A stretch of 64,000 nucleotides of DNA from Tetrahymena elliotti 4EA (lineage: Eukaryota; Ciliophora; Oligohymenophorea; Hymenostomatida; Tetrahymenidae): positions 62,001 to 126,000 of the forward strand of contig JH720299.1 of the NCBI GenBank assembly GCA_000231825.2. The letters are read 5' to 3'. Position numbers and translations under genes: made by a program. The notes below the pieces were generated by a model, which saw only the letters and a list, made by a program, of their open reading frames with translations, had not been told where the DNA came from and ran no database searches. Of the stretch, positions 47,999 through 61,212 are shown in pieces (positions within the stretch are counted from its first letter, which is position 1; each line of letters begins with the position of its first letter).

Positions 47999-49489
47999 AT
48001 GAATTCTTAAGAATCACCATCTTATTGTGGTCCTTAAAAAAGATCTTTTAATGAAAATTCACCTTAGAGAAATTTAAATGAAAATCCTTTAGCTATTTCC
48101 ACTATTTCAAATGCAGTCTCTAGTAATAATAGTGGTCATAATGTCAAATAAGATTGCTTATTTGCAAACTAGAATACAGATTTCTATCAAATTATGAAAT
48201 AAAAGAAAGAAATAAGGAAGATTAAGAAAGAACAAAAAAATTTTTAGATGCTTTAAAAGCTCTCTTCTCTACCTAAAAGGCATCTCAGAAGCTAAAAAAT
48301 GTGTAATGATTTTGAAGAAAATGAAGAAGGAAAATAAAATAAGGATGACTCAAAGCACAGCCATGTAATTAATAAAGAGATATTTGAAGGTAACTAGAAA
48401 AAAGATGTTGAATATATATTCTAATAAGAATAATAATAATAAAATTATAAATAAGAACATTAATTTTAAAATTAATTTTAAGGCTAATAATAGTGCATTT
48501 AAGATGGTTCAATGTATTAAAATCCTTCATTAAGAAATAACTAGATCACTACTAGCATAAATGAAAATAATTAAAAGGTTTTCAACTATGAAGTGAATGA
48601 ATAAAAAGGACACTTTGATCATATATATGCTGAAAAAAATAGTGGCTTTCAATCATCATTCAATTAATCTTCTTTCTTAAGTTATGATTTTATTGATATG
48701 GAATAAAATTAAAATAGATAAACTAATAATTTCTTAATGGATTTTGAAGAATCCTCCCAGAAAATTCTATTGTCAAATATTTAATTGAATGAGGAGCCTT
48801 TTGACTAATATTCTTAAAATAATAATTACAAAATTGGTATTTAGACAGAGGATAATTTCTAAAAAATATTAGAATCAAATAATTTTAATAGATTTGGGTG
48901 TGAATAAGAGTAAGAAAATAATATTGAAAATTGTGAATAAATATTCTTTTAAGCAAATCAAAATATGAATCAGTAAATTGAGAAAATCTAAATGAATTAA
49001 AATTATTAAAAAAGTGAAAATAATTCAAATAAATTCTAAAAGAATAATGCAGTAAAGAATCTCATGTCATCTTTTAAGAGATTTATTCTGAAATTATTTA
49101 GAACAGAGTCAACAAAAGTCGAATCAAAAGATTTTTCTGAAAACTAAAGTATTGAAAAAAAAGAAAATTTAGAAATATACTTTAAAAATAATATTTAAAT
49201 TGATGAATTGCTCATTGAAGCAACTCGCAAAATTGTTTTGGATATTTACAATAAAGGCTCCAATCATAAACAATGTTTTTGCGAAAATGTGTTTTTATAA
49301 AGATTTGAAAATTATTTCAAAAATAAATCTTATAATTAGCGCTCCTTGAATTAGTTATTGAATTAATCTTCTTTTTCATCAGTCTTTAAATACTTTTTAA
49401 ACAATTTTGCTTCTAATTGGTTGATTAATTCAAGTATAAATAATTATAATTCCTATCAGATAATGATTTAATTCCTAACAATGGAGTGA
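47999..49489 (+). CDS. Unrecognised ciliate protein, family B, copy 2
   Basis: 496 aa, single exon, TGA stop. Same layout as B1: N-terminus MNSQESPSYC, basic stretch KQKKEIRKIKKEQ, SLPKRHLRS, a Gln/Asn-rich middle with runs of TAA codons (near 48421-48500), and the C-terminal block with VKNLMSSFKRFILKLF, NHKQC and FKYFLNNF. The EEGKQNKDDSK stretch covers the site of the A-family intron. No recognised domain. Confidence 0.82.
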
Positions 49490-51377
49490 AATTATAAATA
49501 TATCTATTGTTCAATCATTAAATATTTAAATATTGTTTCAATAAAAAATTAAAATTATTGATAAAGTAAAATTCTAAAACATTCTCAATTATTTTTTTCT
49601 TCAAATAAATCAAAAAAATTATTTTATATTTTATTTTTAAAAAGTGAATTTCATGAATTTTTGGTCTAATGCACTTTTCATATTGTTCTTATCCATTTAA
49701 TTTTTAAGTTTTTTATTCTACTTTCTCCTAATAAATATCATTTTTTGGTAATTGTTGTTTTCAATTTAAAGAATTAAAAATGTTAAATTACTTTTTCATT
49801 AATACAAATAAAACTTATCAATTAATATTGTTGAAAGTCTATCTCCAATACTATGCACTCACCCTGTAAAACTCTTCATCTAAGCTCCTTGAAGAAAATT
49901 TTATTTTACTTCTTTTTTTTCTCTAAAAGTTTCCTATTCAAAAGTCGCTGCTCTGAATTTAATAAACGATTATGCATCTACCATATTTAAATTTTCTATC
50001 TGACAATAATTTACTTGCATTTTAATTGATATTTTAAGAGCAATTTCAAAATTGAATAAGAAAAAAAAATTTTTCAAAAATAAAGAAATAAGAAATTATA
50101 TTCATAAATGAAAAGAAAAATTTAGTAATTAAATATTGTAAAAAATTAATTTAAAGACTATTAAAATATCATATTTCAATAAAATTAAATATAAAATCAG
50201 TATTTTTTTAAATCAATTAAAATACTTATCAAATAAAATTGAGAAATAAAAAAAAAAATTATAAAGTTTTGAAGAGTGTCTCTAATAATTTTGATATTTA
50301 ATTTTCACGATATCATTCCTTGAATCATCAGGACTGGTCAGGAATATTTTACCATGATTCCTTGAGAATTAGGATTTTTTTTCAAAAAATGGTAATAAAA
50401 AAATGTCAAATTTATGTCAGTATTGAGCATCGTGATAGAACTTAGGATGTATTTTCCTTCAATCTTAAGACTTTTATCTAGTTAACAAGATGTACTTAAT
50501 AACAACTCTATTTATATTAGGTTTTATTGATTGTCTATTGAATGTTATTATTGGAAGTCCTGCAATCATTTGTAATTTTTAGAATGCTTAAATGAATATT
50601 ATGAATTTATCAACATTATTATACTAGCTGTAATAGGTAATAATTAAAAATTGTTAAGTTTCTCCATCTCCATAATCGTTGGTGAACTGTAATGGTTATT
50701 ATTGGAATGAGGATTGACATAAGCTTATTAGTAAATTGAGTTGTCTCCTACTTGATGATTTGTTGAATAAGTAAATCATCTAATGTTATTATTATTATTA
50801 TGTATTATTCGAGTAGATTTTTTTTAATTTATGTTTTTAAATATTTATTAGATATCTATCTTCTTCTGTAATGTTAGATGAATCTATCATATATAATTAA
50901 CAATTAATTGGATAATTAAATGGTAAAGATATCTAATACCTCTTAGTCTATAATATTTTATGGAAGGCCTATTAATCATTTTTAGGTATTTCTTAGTAAT
51001 TATAATTGATCAACTAATCTCTTTACTAAAAGTCTTTTAAAAATGATATGTTTAGATTTACCTATAATGTGTAGTAAACCTCTTCTATTTTTCAATTATA
51101 TAAATTAATCTGAGTTATTTTGATTATTTAATATAGAAATCTAGGTGTCATTTAGGAGTAGAACATTTTATATTGAGTAATTTTAAGATTAATATTAGAA
51201 AGTTTGAGTATTTCTATTCTAGTTGAGATTTCTATACATAGTGAACTGTTCAATCTGCTCCAACTGTGTTTAATTATTAGTGTTATTTATTTTGGACTTT
51301 ACTAGTGGTAAATAAATTTAGATAAAACTAATGTAAATAAATTTATGTAAAAAAAACTTAATAATTATTAATTATCA
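49490..51377. other. Trailer of unit 2 and unassigned DNA
   Basis: The conserved block after B2 lies at 49822-50042. From about 50280 the - strand has several open stretches under code 6 (for example around 50460-50820), but no single frame persists without TGA. I cannot tell exons of a gene from chance in a code with one stop. Confidence 0.4.
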
Positions 51378-51746
51378 TCAAGTATTTTAAGGTTTTGTGA
51401 TTTCTTTTATTTAAGAAGATTCTCTTGTTCTAGCTAATTGTTCATTAGTTTCATTTAATTGGGAAATGATATACTTAAGAAATTTTTCAGTAACTGGTTG
51501 TGGAAATATATTAGTAGTTAATAATTTGTAATTGCCATACTCAATTGATGAGTGGTAGGATAATTGTTGTGGTTGGATGAATCCATATCTTGAGATTGAT
51601 TAATTTAGTCTTAATGGTTCTGAAATTAAATCCACTGAAGATTTGTAAGTCCTTATATTTTGTTTTAGATTACTATAAGTGTTATTATTAACATGCAATA
51701 TATTGAAACTAGTATAAATTTATATAAGCAATAAAATAGGAGACAT
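51378..51746 (-). CDS. Small hypothetical protein, possibly one exon of a larger or broken gene
   Basis: Code 6 ORF of 122 aa on the - strand, from ATG at 51746-51744 to TGA at 51380-51378. The N-terminus is hydrophobic (MSPILLLIQIYTSFNIL), possibly a signal peptide or an artefact of start choice. The rest has protein-like composition, with charged stretches such as FLKYIISQLNETNEQLARTR and no long low-complexity run. The upstream context ACCAAACAAACA before ATG is A-rich, as is usual for ciliate starts. I recognise no domain. It is the only protein candidate on the - strand and sits in the segment inserted between A/B units 2 and 3. It may be a remnant, and more exons may exist at 50.3-51.3 kb. 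Confidence 0.35.
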
Positions 51747-51826
51747 TGTTTGTTTGGTAAAAAGATATAGCCTTTAGCGTAGGAAGGTAAAGATGGTATA
51801 GTCTATTTATTTAAAAATATTTTTAA

Positions 51827-53190
51827 CAATTAATAAGCGAAGTTGAAACATTTAAGATGCAAGTTCCTAAACTGATAATTTTGATCTAATATTGAATTTA
51901 AGATTATAGAAATAATGTAATCAGTTAGAAAAAATTCTAATCATTTAAGTATTGAAAAGATTTAATCAAATAATTCTTTTGATAGTTAACAAACTGAAAA
52001 AAAGCTATCAATAGATAAGAAACCATGAAAATGAAAAACTCTCTAAAGACATCAGTTAATCTATTAGTTTAAAAAATAGATAAAAGCAAGTTAAATCCTA
52101 ATCATCACTTTCAAAGGGTATTGGATAAACATCTCTATGTTAAATTGAAAATAAATAATATTCAAAAGGAAAAAAACTAACTTCACATAAACAATGAGTT
52201 ACAATACTAAAAATACTTACTAAAAAAAGTCAGCTAATACAATAGATTTTAAGAATAATATTTACAAAAATCAAACACTTCCATAAAATGATGCCCATAA
52301 TAAAAATAGAACTCTAATAATAATGCATTATATTCACATTAATGAGTATGAAGAATAAAATATAAAAAAGCTAATCAGATTTAATCAGGTAGTAATCAAA
52401 AAAATATGTCCAAAAAACTCAATTCAAACTGTAAAAAAGACCTTGATAACTTTTAAGTCCTTACTCTCTTTATTTACTTTGTATAAAACATTATATCAAT
52501 TAGTTGCACATATTTGTATTATCCTATGATAATAATTAAAATGATCTCAAATAATCACAATAATTTTAAAGAAGATAAAGTATTATTAATCATAATAACA
52601 CTACCAATCATTTGTTATATTAAATTTCGAATTCATACCCTCTTATCTAATATAGAAACTCAAATAAAAATAACCTAAATATTTTAAATTAGTTATTATA
52701 GGTAAATCAAAAAAAATTCCAAAAACCTAATATATGGGTAAAATAAAAGGAGAACTTCTTAACATTCTGAAGCAATAATTAAAGAAAGTGGGAGGAGAAT
52801 TTTGTAATAAGGATCGAGATTTGATTATAATTAACACTAGTAAAATAATTCCCCTTTGTAAAATAATTTATCTCTACTTTATTCCTTAAAAAAGTTAATG
52901 CAGAAGAGAAGATAATATTTAATAATTAAGATATATTGACTCAACTATAAATATTTGATAAATATAATAATTTCGAGTATTATCATCCTATTTATAAAAG
53001 AAGATTAGTCATACAAAATTTAAAACAAAATGATAACAAATTCAAGAAAAAGCTATCATTAAGAAAATAAGTTTCTAGAAACACTACATAAATTTTGGTA
53101 GACTAAAATAGAAGGCAAATCAAAACAAAACAAACAAAGTACAAAATAACTATAAAGTAAAATTTAAAGTTAAAGTGGTCAAATTTTAGG
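51827..53190 (+). pseudogene. Decayed 3' part of a channel gene (copy 8)
   Basis: Matches the tail of channel copy 7 from about 32113 to its end, with an internal deletion of several hundred nt (join near 52005) and many small indels. Landmarks are GATGC.AGTTCCTAAACTGA at the start, CTCTCTAAAGACATCAGTTA near 52040, GAAAAAGCTATCATTAAGAA near 53046 and the end region near 53160. No pore, nucleotide-binding or knuckle part is present. Frame-breaking TGAs and shifts make it non-functional. Its place just before unit 3 mirrors copy 7 before unit 1. Confidence 0.85.
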
Positions 53191-55703
53191 GTAATATATA
53201 TATGCATCTATATACAAAAACAAATAAAAAAATTTTTTTCATAATTTTAATTGAATGGGAAGTATCACATAACGAGCTGAGATTTGGATTGGAATTGGTG
53301 TTAGAGTTTGGATTAAAGTTGGAGTTTTGCTTGGTCCTGGATAGAGATAAATTATTTTGTAGGGATGGTTATTAGTCAAAGCATTATTGAACCATAGCCC
53401 AGCTCAGTAAGATTAAAAATTTTCTGTATATTCAACTGAGTTTGTTTGAGCACTCTAAACATTTTAAAGCATTCAAGCAACCTAATTTAAAATTTTTTCG
53501 TTTTTCTAGAGTATCACTCTAGACCACATATTCTTAATAGAAATGACTTGATAGCTTGATTTATTTTATGAATCATTCAAGTTGGGAATATAGCGCAGCC
53601 TGAAAAAGCTCAATTTTTATGTACATAGGTTCAAATTTTAAATAAATCTGCTTGTCTTAGCTTTGAGTTTTTTTCAAAAAAATGTTTCTTTTTTCTTATT
53701 CAAAAATTCAAAGCTCATCTTAATTTTGATAAAATTTTCCAATTTGTCACACAAATAATCCCTTTTTTAACAAGATAGAAAAAATGATTCGCTCTTCAAG
53801 AGCTTAAGAATATTTGAAATATGCAATAATTTAAATCATAAATAATAATCATTTTATTTTTTTTAATCTAATTTTTTATGAAGCAGCTTAAGTTAATCAT
53901 AGAAACCTTCTTAAATTGTAGTTGATATTTAATGGCGAATTTAATAATAGTTTACAGCTTTTGAAGTAAGTAAACAAAAACAAATTAATAAAATTAAAAT
54001 TTTGAAATTATTATTAGATCTTAATCTTTATTTTAAAAATTCCTTATAATTATAAATACCTTGCTGAGTTATTTACAAATCTCCTTTTTATTATTTACTT
54101 TTTCTTCAAAAACAATTAAAGAAAAGAAAAACTTTTTTTTAATGACAAGAAAATTAAACAAATGAAGCTAAATTTTTTCAATTTTTTTACTCAATTAAAC
54201 AAACACTTTTATAAAAGTAAAATTTGTTTTCCCCTCTTTTTTAATTATTTTTTTTAGAAATGGAGGAAAAAACGCTTTCTAAAAAGAATATAAAAAGAAT
54301 TTAAATAAATAAACAGAGAAGATATAAAATATTTCAATTTTTTAAATAAGACTTAAAATTTTATTTTTCGTGTAAATTAGAAGCAATAAATAAATGGTAC
54401 ATATTTTAGAATAAAACACTCTATCTTCAAAAATAGCTGTAATAAGTTAGATAAAAAAAATTATTTGAAGAAAAGAATTTTACCTCCTCTATATATTTGT
54501 ATCTAGTCACTCATAAATTAAAGTTTTTATTTATTCAGAATGGACAATTAAAATTGAAGTCGTATTTTTACATTAATTCGATTGTAAATTTAGAGCATGG
54601 AGCATTTTGCTAACTCCGATCCTAATACTTAGTTAGCTAAACAGTTTACACTATTTAATTTTATTTCAAAATTATTTACTAATTTTTGACAAAAACAAGT
54701 AATTGATAGTAATAACCTTAAAAGTGATGTATTATATCTGAAAGATATTGATTATGAAAATTGATGTTTACTTCAAAAAGAAAATAATAATATTGTCTTA
54801 TCTAATCTCTTATCTATATAATAAGTTTTAATCTAAACAAGCATAGACAATTTTTATTTTTTCTTATGCTTATTTATCCTGTATTGGCATTTCTTTGATC
54901 AAATGATGAAATTAGAAAGTCTTTTAATTTTATTTTTAAGTATACTAACTAATACTATTCTTTTTATTTGTTATTCTGAGTTTTTTTTATTTTCATCATT
55001 TAAAACAAAGAACATTTAGTAAATTTTTACCATAAGACCTCTATCATGTGACTGCTATTAAAAATTGATAAGTGGGTATTAAAAGATTATTACCTTATTA
55101 GTTTTTTGAGTTGTCTCTCAAAATTAATATGGTATTCTAATATTTATTTTTTTATTTTTAAATTATTCCACCAAGGCAAAGTAAGTTTTTAAAGTCTATT
55201 TTTTAAGTAAATAAGTAAAAAATATAAAGTTTTATTTTTTAGACATTATCAAAGTGAATAAATACAAAAGTCTAATTATGTTAGTGGATTGGTCTTGCCA
55301 TAAAAAACCAAGGGTTTTAAAATTTTTTGATTATTAACTTTCTAATAAATTAATAAAATTTCCTTTTATTATAATAAACAAACACTAAAGAAGTAATGAA
55401 AGAAAGAAATTAGTATATAATAATCCAATTTTTATTCATTTTATAGAAAAAATATTTAGCTTGTTTTTATGTCTAGCACTTTATGAGAATTTAAATTGTA
55501 TTACCATTTTAATTTTATTATAAAGTATAATTAAGTTTGCAATACTTTGTGTAAAAGAGGCTTTTATATTTATAAATTAATATTGATTTCAGCATTCCTT
55601 TATCTTGATACAATTAATACAATCAAAGCAAGGCTGTAATTTGAACAACTATTAATTAATATAATTAATAATCTAAACAATAAAAAAAAGAATTTTTTTC
55701 AAA
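53191..55703. other. Leader of gene A3
   Basis: No gene seen. It contains the G-rich motif (53275-53340) and the conserved A leader (54240-54850), the latter interrupted by roughly 250 nt absent from units 1 and 2, which carries a short dispersed element at 54580-54620. Confidence 0.55.
53275..53340 (+). repeat. G-rich degenerate repeat upstream of A3
   Basis: GATTTGGATTGGAATTGGTG and following TTTGGATT/GTTGGAGTT words: at least five GG runs in about 60 nt of otherwise AT-rich DNA. Confidence 0.6.
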
Positions 55704-57228
55704 ATGATTAATTCAATGACATCTATATTTTATTGTGTAGATGAGAGCCAACCACAAATATAACTTATCTAAAATGAATCTTTTATATGTGATACACAAA
55801 ACGCTTTGGCTAATTCTACATTTGAAAGTAAAATTTCTAATAATATTTAAATCCAAAAAACATAGTATGATTACTCAGCTATGAGTGAATCAAGGCTATA
55901 AATGATAAGTGATAGTATCAAACAAAAAAAAGAATTAAGGAAGCTAAAGAAAGAATAAAAAACTGTTAAAATGCAAGAAAATCTTTAATCCCTTCCTAAA
56001 AGAGTTCTTAGAAGTTATCATCCAGATGAACATTTTCAAAAAATTTAAGGAGAATATGAAGAAGGTAAACAATTAAATAGTAGCTCTAATCTTTTTTTTT
56101 AATAGATTAAAAAAAAATTATTTAGACCCAAACATCAAAAATGACTCACTTTTAAAAGAAAATGAAGAAAAATAATCAATTGAAGTAGACGAAGAATAGA
56201 CAGACTAGCTAGAATGCAAGCAATAAAAATTTATTGATCTTTGGCTCAATTAAAATTAAAACCATAGTAATTAAGTTGGTATTGATCAGAATAACCAACA
56301 ACAACAGCTTTTAAATAATCTGGGAGAGGGAGAAGAAGAAGAAAGTTTAAAACTTTTTAATAATAGAGATTTCAATAAAATCTATGTTGAATAAAATAAT
56401 AGTTTGTGTGAATAACCAATCTAGTCTCCTATTCTTAATTGCAATTAGAAGTAAATATATTATCATAGCCAAAACTTAATCAGTGACTTTTATATGGGTT
56501 TTGAGTTGAAAAGTTTTAGCATGATTCCTGATTATAATAATTTCTTTTAATTCAATGAGCATGATGAGTTTTTATAGGTTTAGGAATACAATAATGGTAT
56601 AGATTAATTCGATCAATAAGAATAACTAAATTTTAATAACAATATTAATGAAAAATGCCAATTAAATCACATTTCAATTGATGATGATATAACTTAAAAA
56701 CAAGATATTTATGAAATCTAGTTTAATGAAATCCATCCTAAATCTCTATAAATTTAATTTAACTAGCTTAAATTGTAGAAAAATAATGTTGTGAAGAACC
56801 TTATGTCTTCTTTTAAGAGATTTATCTTGTAATTATTTGTAATCAAATCAATGCACAAACTAAAAAAAGAAAATGAAAAAATCTAAAATCAGAAAAGTAA
56901 ATCAATTATAAAAATTTACTTTAGTGATGATTCTTCAATTGATGAATAAACAATTGAAAAGACACGCTAATGTGTTTTGAATCTTTATAATCAAAGCTAG
57001 AATCATAAGTAATGCTTAGATGAAAAAGTATTCCTCAGAAGATTTGAAAAATATTTAAAAAACAAGCTCTTTAATTAGCATTCTCTAAGTCTTTTAATGC
57101 ATCAATCTTCTTTCTCTTTCATTTTTAAATACTTCTTAGAAAATTTTGCTACCAATTGGCTAACAAATTCTAATATAATAAATTAAAATACATACTAAAA
57201 AGTGATAGAATTATTAATAAAATTCTGA
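55704..57228 (+). CDS. Unrecognised ciliate protein, family A, copy 3
   Basis: 487 aa in exons 55704-56064 and 56126-57228 (intron of 61 nt at the conserved phase-1 site). It has the family layout: basic stretch KQKKELRKLKKEQ, SLPKRVLRS, a short acidic run, an Asn/Gln-rich middle with an extra GEGEEEE stretch and an eight-residue loss after ELKSF relative to A1 and A2, and the C-terminal block with VKNLMSSFKRF, NHKQC and FKYFLENFATNW. Open to TGA. Function unknown. Confidence 0.82.
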
Positions 57229-59733
57229 CTTATTTATATATCTACTTTTACTCAATTATATATTTTATTTTTATATTATTTAATATTATAACTTTAAAAA
57301 TTCAATCAAAATTTAATATGGCATATGTTTTCATAAATACCTATCTTTTTTTAAACTCAATTTGTTGAAATTTAAGTAATAATTTTCTATTTTTTTTATT
57401 TAGTAAGAGAAAGAATTGATCAATTTATTGGAATATTTTTGTCTGATTTTTAAAAAGAATTAGTCTTCAGATAATGTTTTACAATAGTAGAGTAAAAACT
57501 CAGGTTATTTTATAATGTATATATTATAATTGATTTATTTACAGTTTACATCGCTTTAGGTGCAAAATTCGAAATTTACATTTTAATTAAATTATTCCTA
57601 GAGTTATTAATTAACAAGCTAAGTTACAGTTATATTTTAAGTTAGAAATGATTAAAACCAATGCCTACTATAATATTAAATATTGTAAGCGATAGTTCTA
57701 TAAAGTAATAGAAGGTAAAGTGGATTTAAAATGATCAGATTTACCCAACTATTGATCATATTAAAAGAAGCTTTTAAAAGTAATATTATCTTATATTATT
57801 GTAGATAAATTCCTTTAATTTTTTTAGTTAGGGAAATAAACTGTAAGCTTTATCTTAATTATTTTAATATCTCTAGTAGTCTTTTAATGAATTTTTCAAT
57901 CATATGTTTCAAAATGAAATGATTAAATTTAGTTAATATAGTAAGCAGCATCATTTGAGTAAAATAATTTTTTAGATTAATCCAAACATTTGGACGTGTG
58001 TTCTTCAGATCATCATTTAAATTATACTTTTATAAATAATATTGAATTAAATTATATGTATATTAGGGTCTGGGATATATTAGAAGTAGTTGTAAAATCT
58101 ACTTCCTTTCATTGCTTGAACTGATTAAGCTTGAATTAAAAAATAGAAAATGACCTTAATTTCAAGCAAGAAATTGAATTTTACTGATCGTCAACAAATT
58201 TTATTTTTAGAATTTAAAGAACAGAACTCCTAAATTTGACAAAGAATAAAACTAATTGAAATTATTTATTATTGGCAATAAGATAAATAAATTACATCAT
58301 CGAAAGTAATTAGATGATAATAATTACTTCAGTAAAATTTTGAATGTTATTCTTCTTCTTTAATTCTGGTATTATTTTAGATTGATTAAGAAGTTAAATA
58401 CTTATATTTAATCAATTTATCTCAAAAACCAATAAATATAATTAAACATTTATGGATAAAATAAAAATACTTTGCTTCCATAAAAAAGATAATAAATTTT
58501 GATCTATTTTTAATGGCTATTGGTTCATAATTATTTGGAATTCAATTAAAATCAATTAATCCTTTTCAATCATAGAACTCGCATTTAATTGCATAAGATA
58601 AAAACTACTTTTTGACAGATCGAAAAATACAATAATTTTAGTTTCAAATTAAAAAAATGAAATAAAAGAAAATGTTTCTTTTTGTCAATCATTATTAGAA
58701 GTAGAATTTATTTTCCTTTTTCTTCAATTTTACTAGTTCTTTTATCATAACTTGTATGGAACTACTTTTATCTAAAAATTGTTAAACAGCTTACACAATT
58801 AATTTTTAATTAAAATATTGAAAATTTTGCCATGTAATAAATTTAAGATATCCAATAACTTAAAAAAAATGATGGAATTCTCATAAATAAATATTAATAA
58901 ATGAATTTATTATAATCTTTTTTTAAATATTCTTCTATTTTATGAAAAAAATATTTAAAAAAATGATGAAATTTAGGATATATAAATTTATTTTCATGAT
59001 TAATATGATTGAAGGTATACTGTAATTAAAGCTTCTCTAATTTGACTTAAATTTTTCTAATTAATATTGCTAATTTATTTATTTAATTTTGTATTTTTGT
59101 TTGTATTAATAAAAACAATTTTGAGATATTAGCTATCAAGTTATCAATCAATTGATAAATAAAAATAAGTAAATAAAATTGAGGAATTGATTAGCTATTT
59201 TTAATAGAAAAAGATCAGAAAAATTATTTGTAAATTTGTTTGGAATTATAGATTATTTTCAACTTTTTTAATTAACAAAATAAGGTGAAATAATTAAAAT
59301 ACAACTGGTTTTTCTTTTTTTACCTTTGAAGATAGATAATAAATAATATTAAGTTTTTAAAGAAGAGATTATTAGTTCTTAGAATAATTATCTAAAAATA
59401 ACTTTTTGCTCTTAATTTAGCTATAAAATATTTTTAAAATTATATTTTTATCATATATATTTCTGGTTTAGAAAGAAATCTTGTAGAGAATTTATTTAAA
59501 GGTTTTAAATGTCAATGTTTAACTTAATAAAAGCTTGAATAAGTTTACAAAACTTTTAGTTAAGGAGGCTATCTTCCTTTTAAATTTTGCTTTGAATTAA
59601 ATCATCCTATTTTGATAAAATAGTTAGAGAGTCCTAAAGCAATACAATTTAATCAATTATTAATAGTTAATTAATAAGCTCAGTAGAACAAATAACAAAA
59701 TACATAAAGATTTTTAGTTATCATATAAATTAT
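57229..59733. other. A3-B3 spacer
   Basis: 2.5 kb, no gene seen. Partly alignable with the other two A-B spacers but more diverged. Confidence 0.5.
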
Positions 59734-61212
59734 ATGAAATCTTAAATACCATCATTTCATCGCAGTCCTTCAAAAAGATCTTTTATTGAAAATACACCGT
59801 AGAAAGATTTCTATGAAAATCCTTAAGCTACTTCCACTATTTTACATAATTTTTTAGGTAATAGTACTGGTCATAATGTCAAATAAGATGGCCTATTTGT
59901 AAGTTAAAATACGCATTTCAATCAAAGTATGGAATAAAAGAAAGAGATAAGGAAGATTAAGAAAGAACAAAAAAACTTTTAGATGCTTCAAAAGCTCTCA
60001 TCTCTACCAAAAAGGCTTCTCAGAAGCTAAAAAAATTGCAATGATTTTGAAGAAAATTAAGAAGATAAATCAAATAAGGATAGCCCTTAGTACAACCATT
60101 TAATTAACAATTAGATACTAGATGGTAGATAGTAAAATGATGGCGAGTTTTCAGTAAAAAATATAAACTAATAAGAGCAATAATAATAAAATTACATATA
60201 AGAATATTAATTTTAAAGCTAACAAAAGAGCATTTAAGATGATTCAATGAATTCAAATTCATCATTTAGAAATAACTAGATGAATGTTGGTGTGAATAAA
60301 AATAACTAAATAAACTATTAATAGAATGAATAAAAAAGAGGTTTCGATAATATATTTGCTGAAAAAAATAGTGGCTATTAATCATCATTCAATTAATCTT
60401 CTTCTTTAAGTTATGATTTTCATGAAATGGAATAAAATGATCATAAATAAGCTAATAATTTTCAAATTAACTTTGAAGAATCCTCTCAGAAAATTCTATT
60501 TTAAAATATTAATATGAGTGAGGAATTATTTAACCAATATTCCTAAAATAATAATTATGAATTTGGTATTTAAAATGAGGATGATTTCTAAAAAATATTA
60601 GACTCTAATAATTCTAATAGATTTGAGTGCGAATAAGAAAAAATTAGTGAAAATTGTTAATAAACATTCATTTAGGCAGATTAAAATATAAATTAGCAAA
60701 GTGAGTAAGTCTAAATGAATTAAAACTATGAAAAAAGTGAAAATAATTCAATTCAATTCTAAAAAAATAATGTTGTAAAGAATCTTATGTCATCTTTTAA
60801 GAGATTTATTCTGAAATTATTTAGAGTGGAGTCAACAAAAGTAGAATCAAAGGATTTTTCTGGAAACTAAAGTAGTGAAAAAAAAGAAATTATAGAAATC
60901 TACTTTAAAAAGAATACTTAAATTGATGAATTGCTCATTTAAACAACTCGTAAAATTGTTTTGAATCTCTATAATAAAAACTTAAATCATAAATAATGCT
61001 TTTGTGAAAAAATGTTTTTAAAAAGATTTGAAAAATATTTCAAAAATAAATCTTTTAATTAACACTCCTTGAACTTATTATTAATTTAATCTTCTTTCTC
61101 TTAAGTCTTTAAATACTTTTTAAAAAATTTTGCAACAAATTGGCTGATTAATTCTAGTATAACTAATTATGATTCCTATTAAATAATGATTCAATTCTTA
61201 ACAAAAAAGTGA
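59734..61212 (+). CDS. Unrecognised ciliate protein, family B, copy 3
   Basis: 492 aa, single exon, TGA stop. Same layout as B1 and B2: basic stretch EQKKEIRKIKKEQ, SLPKRLLRS, a Gln/Asn-rich middle, and the C-terminal block VKNLMSSFKRFILKLF, FEKYFKNK, FKYFLKNFATNW. The NHKQC motif reads NHKQCF here, through a TAA-encoded Gln. It is the most diverged B copy at the N-terminus (MKSQIPSFHRSP) yet fully open, which suggests retained function. Confidence 0.82.

Larger units (their letters stand above)
41775..50060. repeat. A/B duplication unit 2
   Basis: About 8.3 kb directly abutting unit 1, in the same gene order and orientation: leader, A2, spacer, B2, trailer. Limits are approximate. Confidence 0.8.

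Noticed and set aside
50280..51360. A multi-exon - strand gene
   Set aside because: Several code 6 open stretches exist, but frames are broken by TGA and no consistent exon-intron chain or domain could be drawn. With one stop codon, 100-codon open stretches arise by chance.
1..61212. Very many TAA and TAG codons in the long frames, as if all genes were dead
   Set aside because: Reading TAA/TAG as Gln gives protein families with conserved domains, consistent exon phases and single terminal TGAs. This is the ciliate code, not decay.
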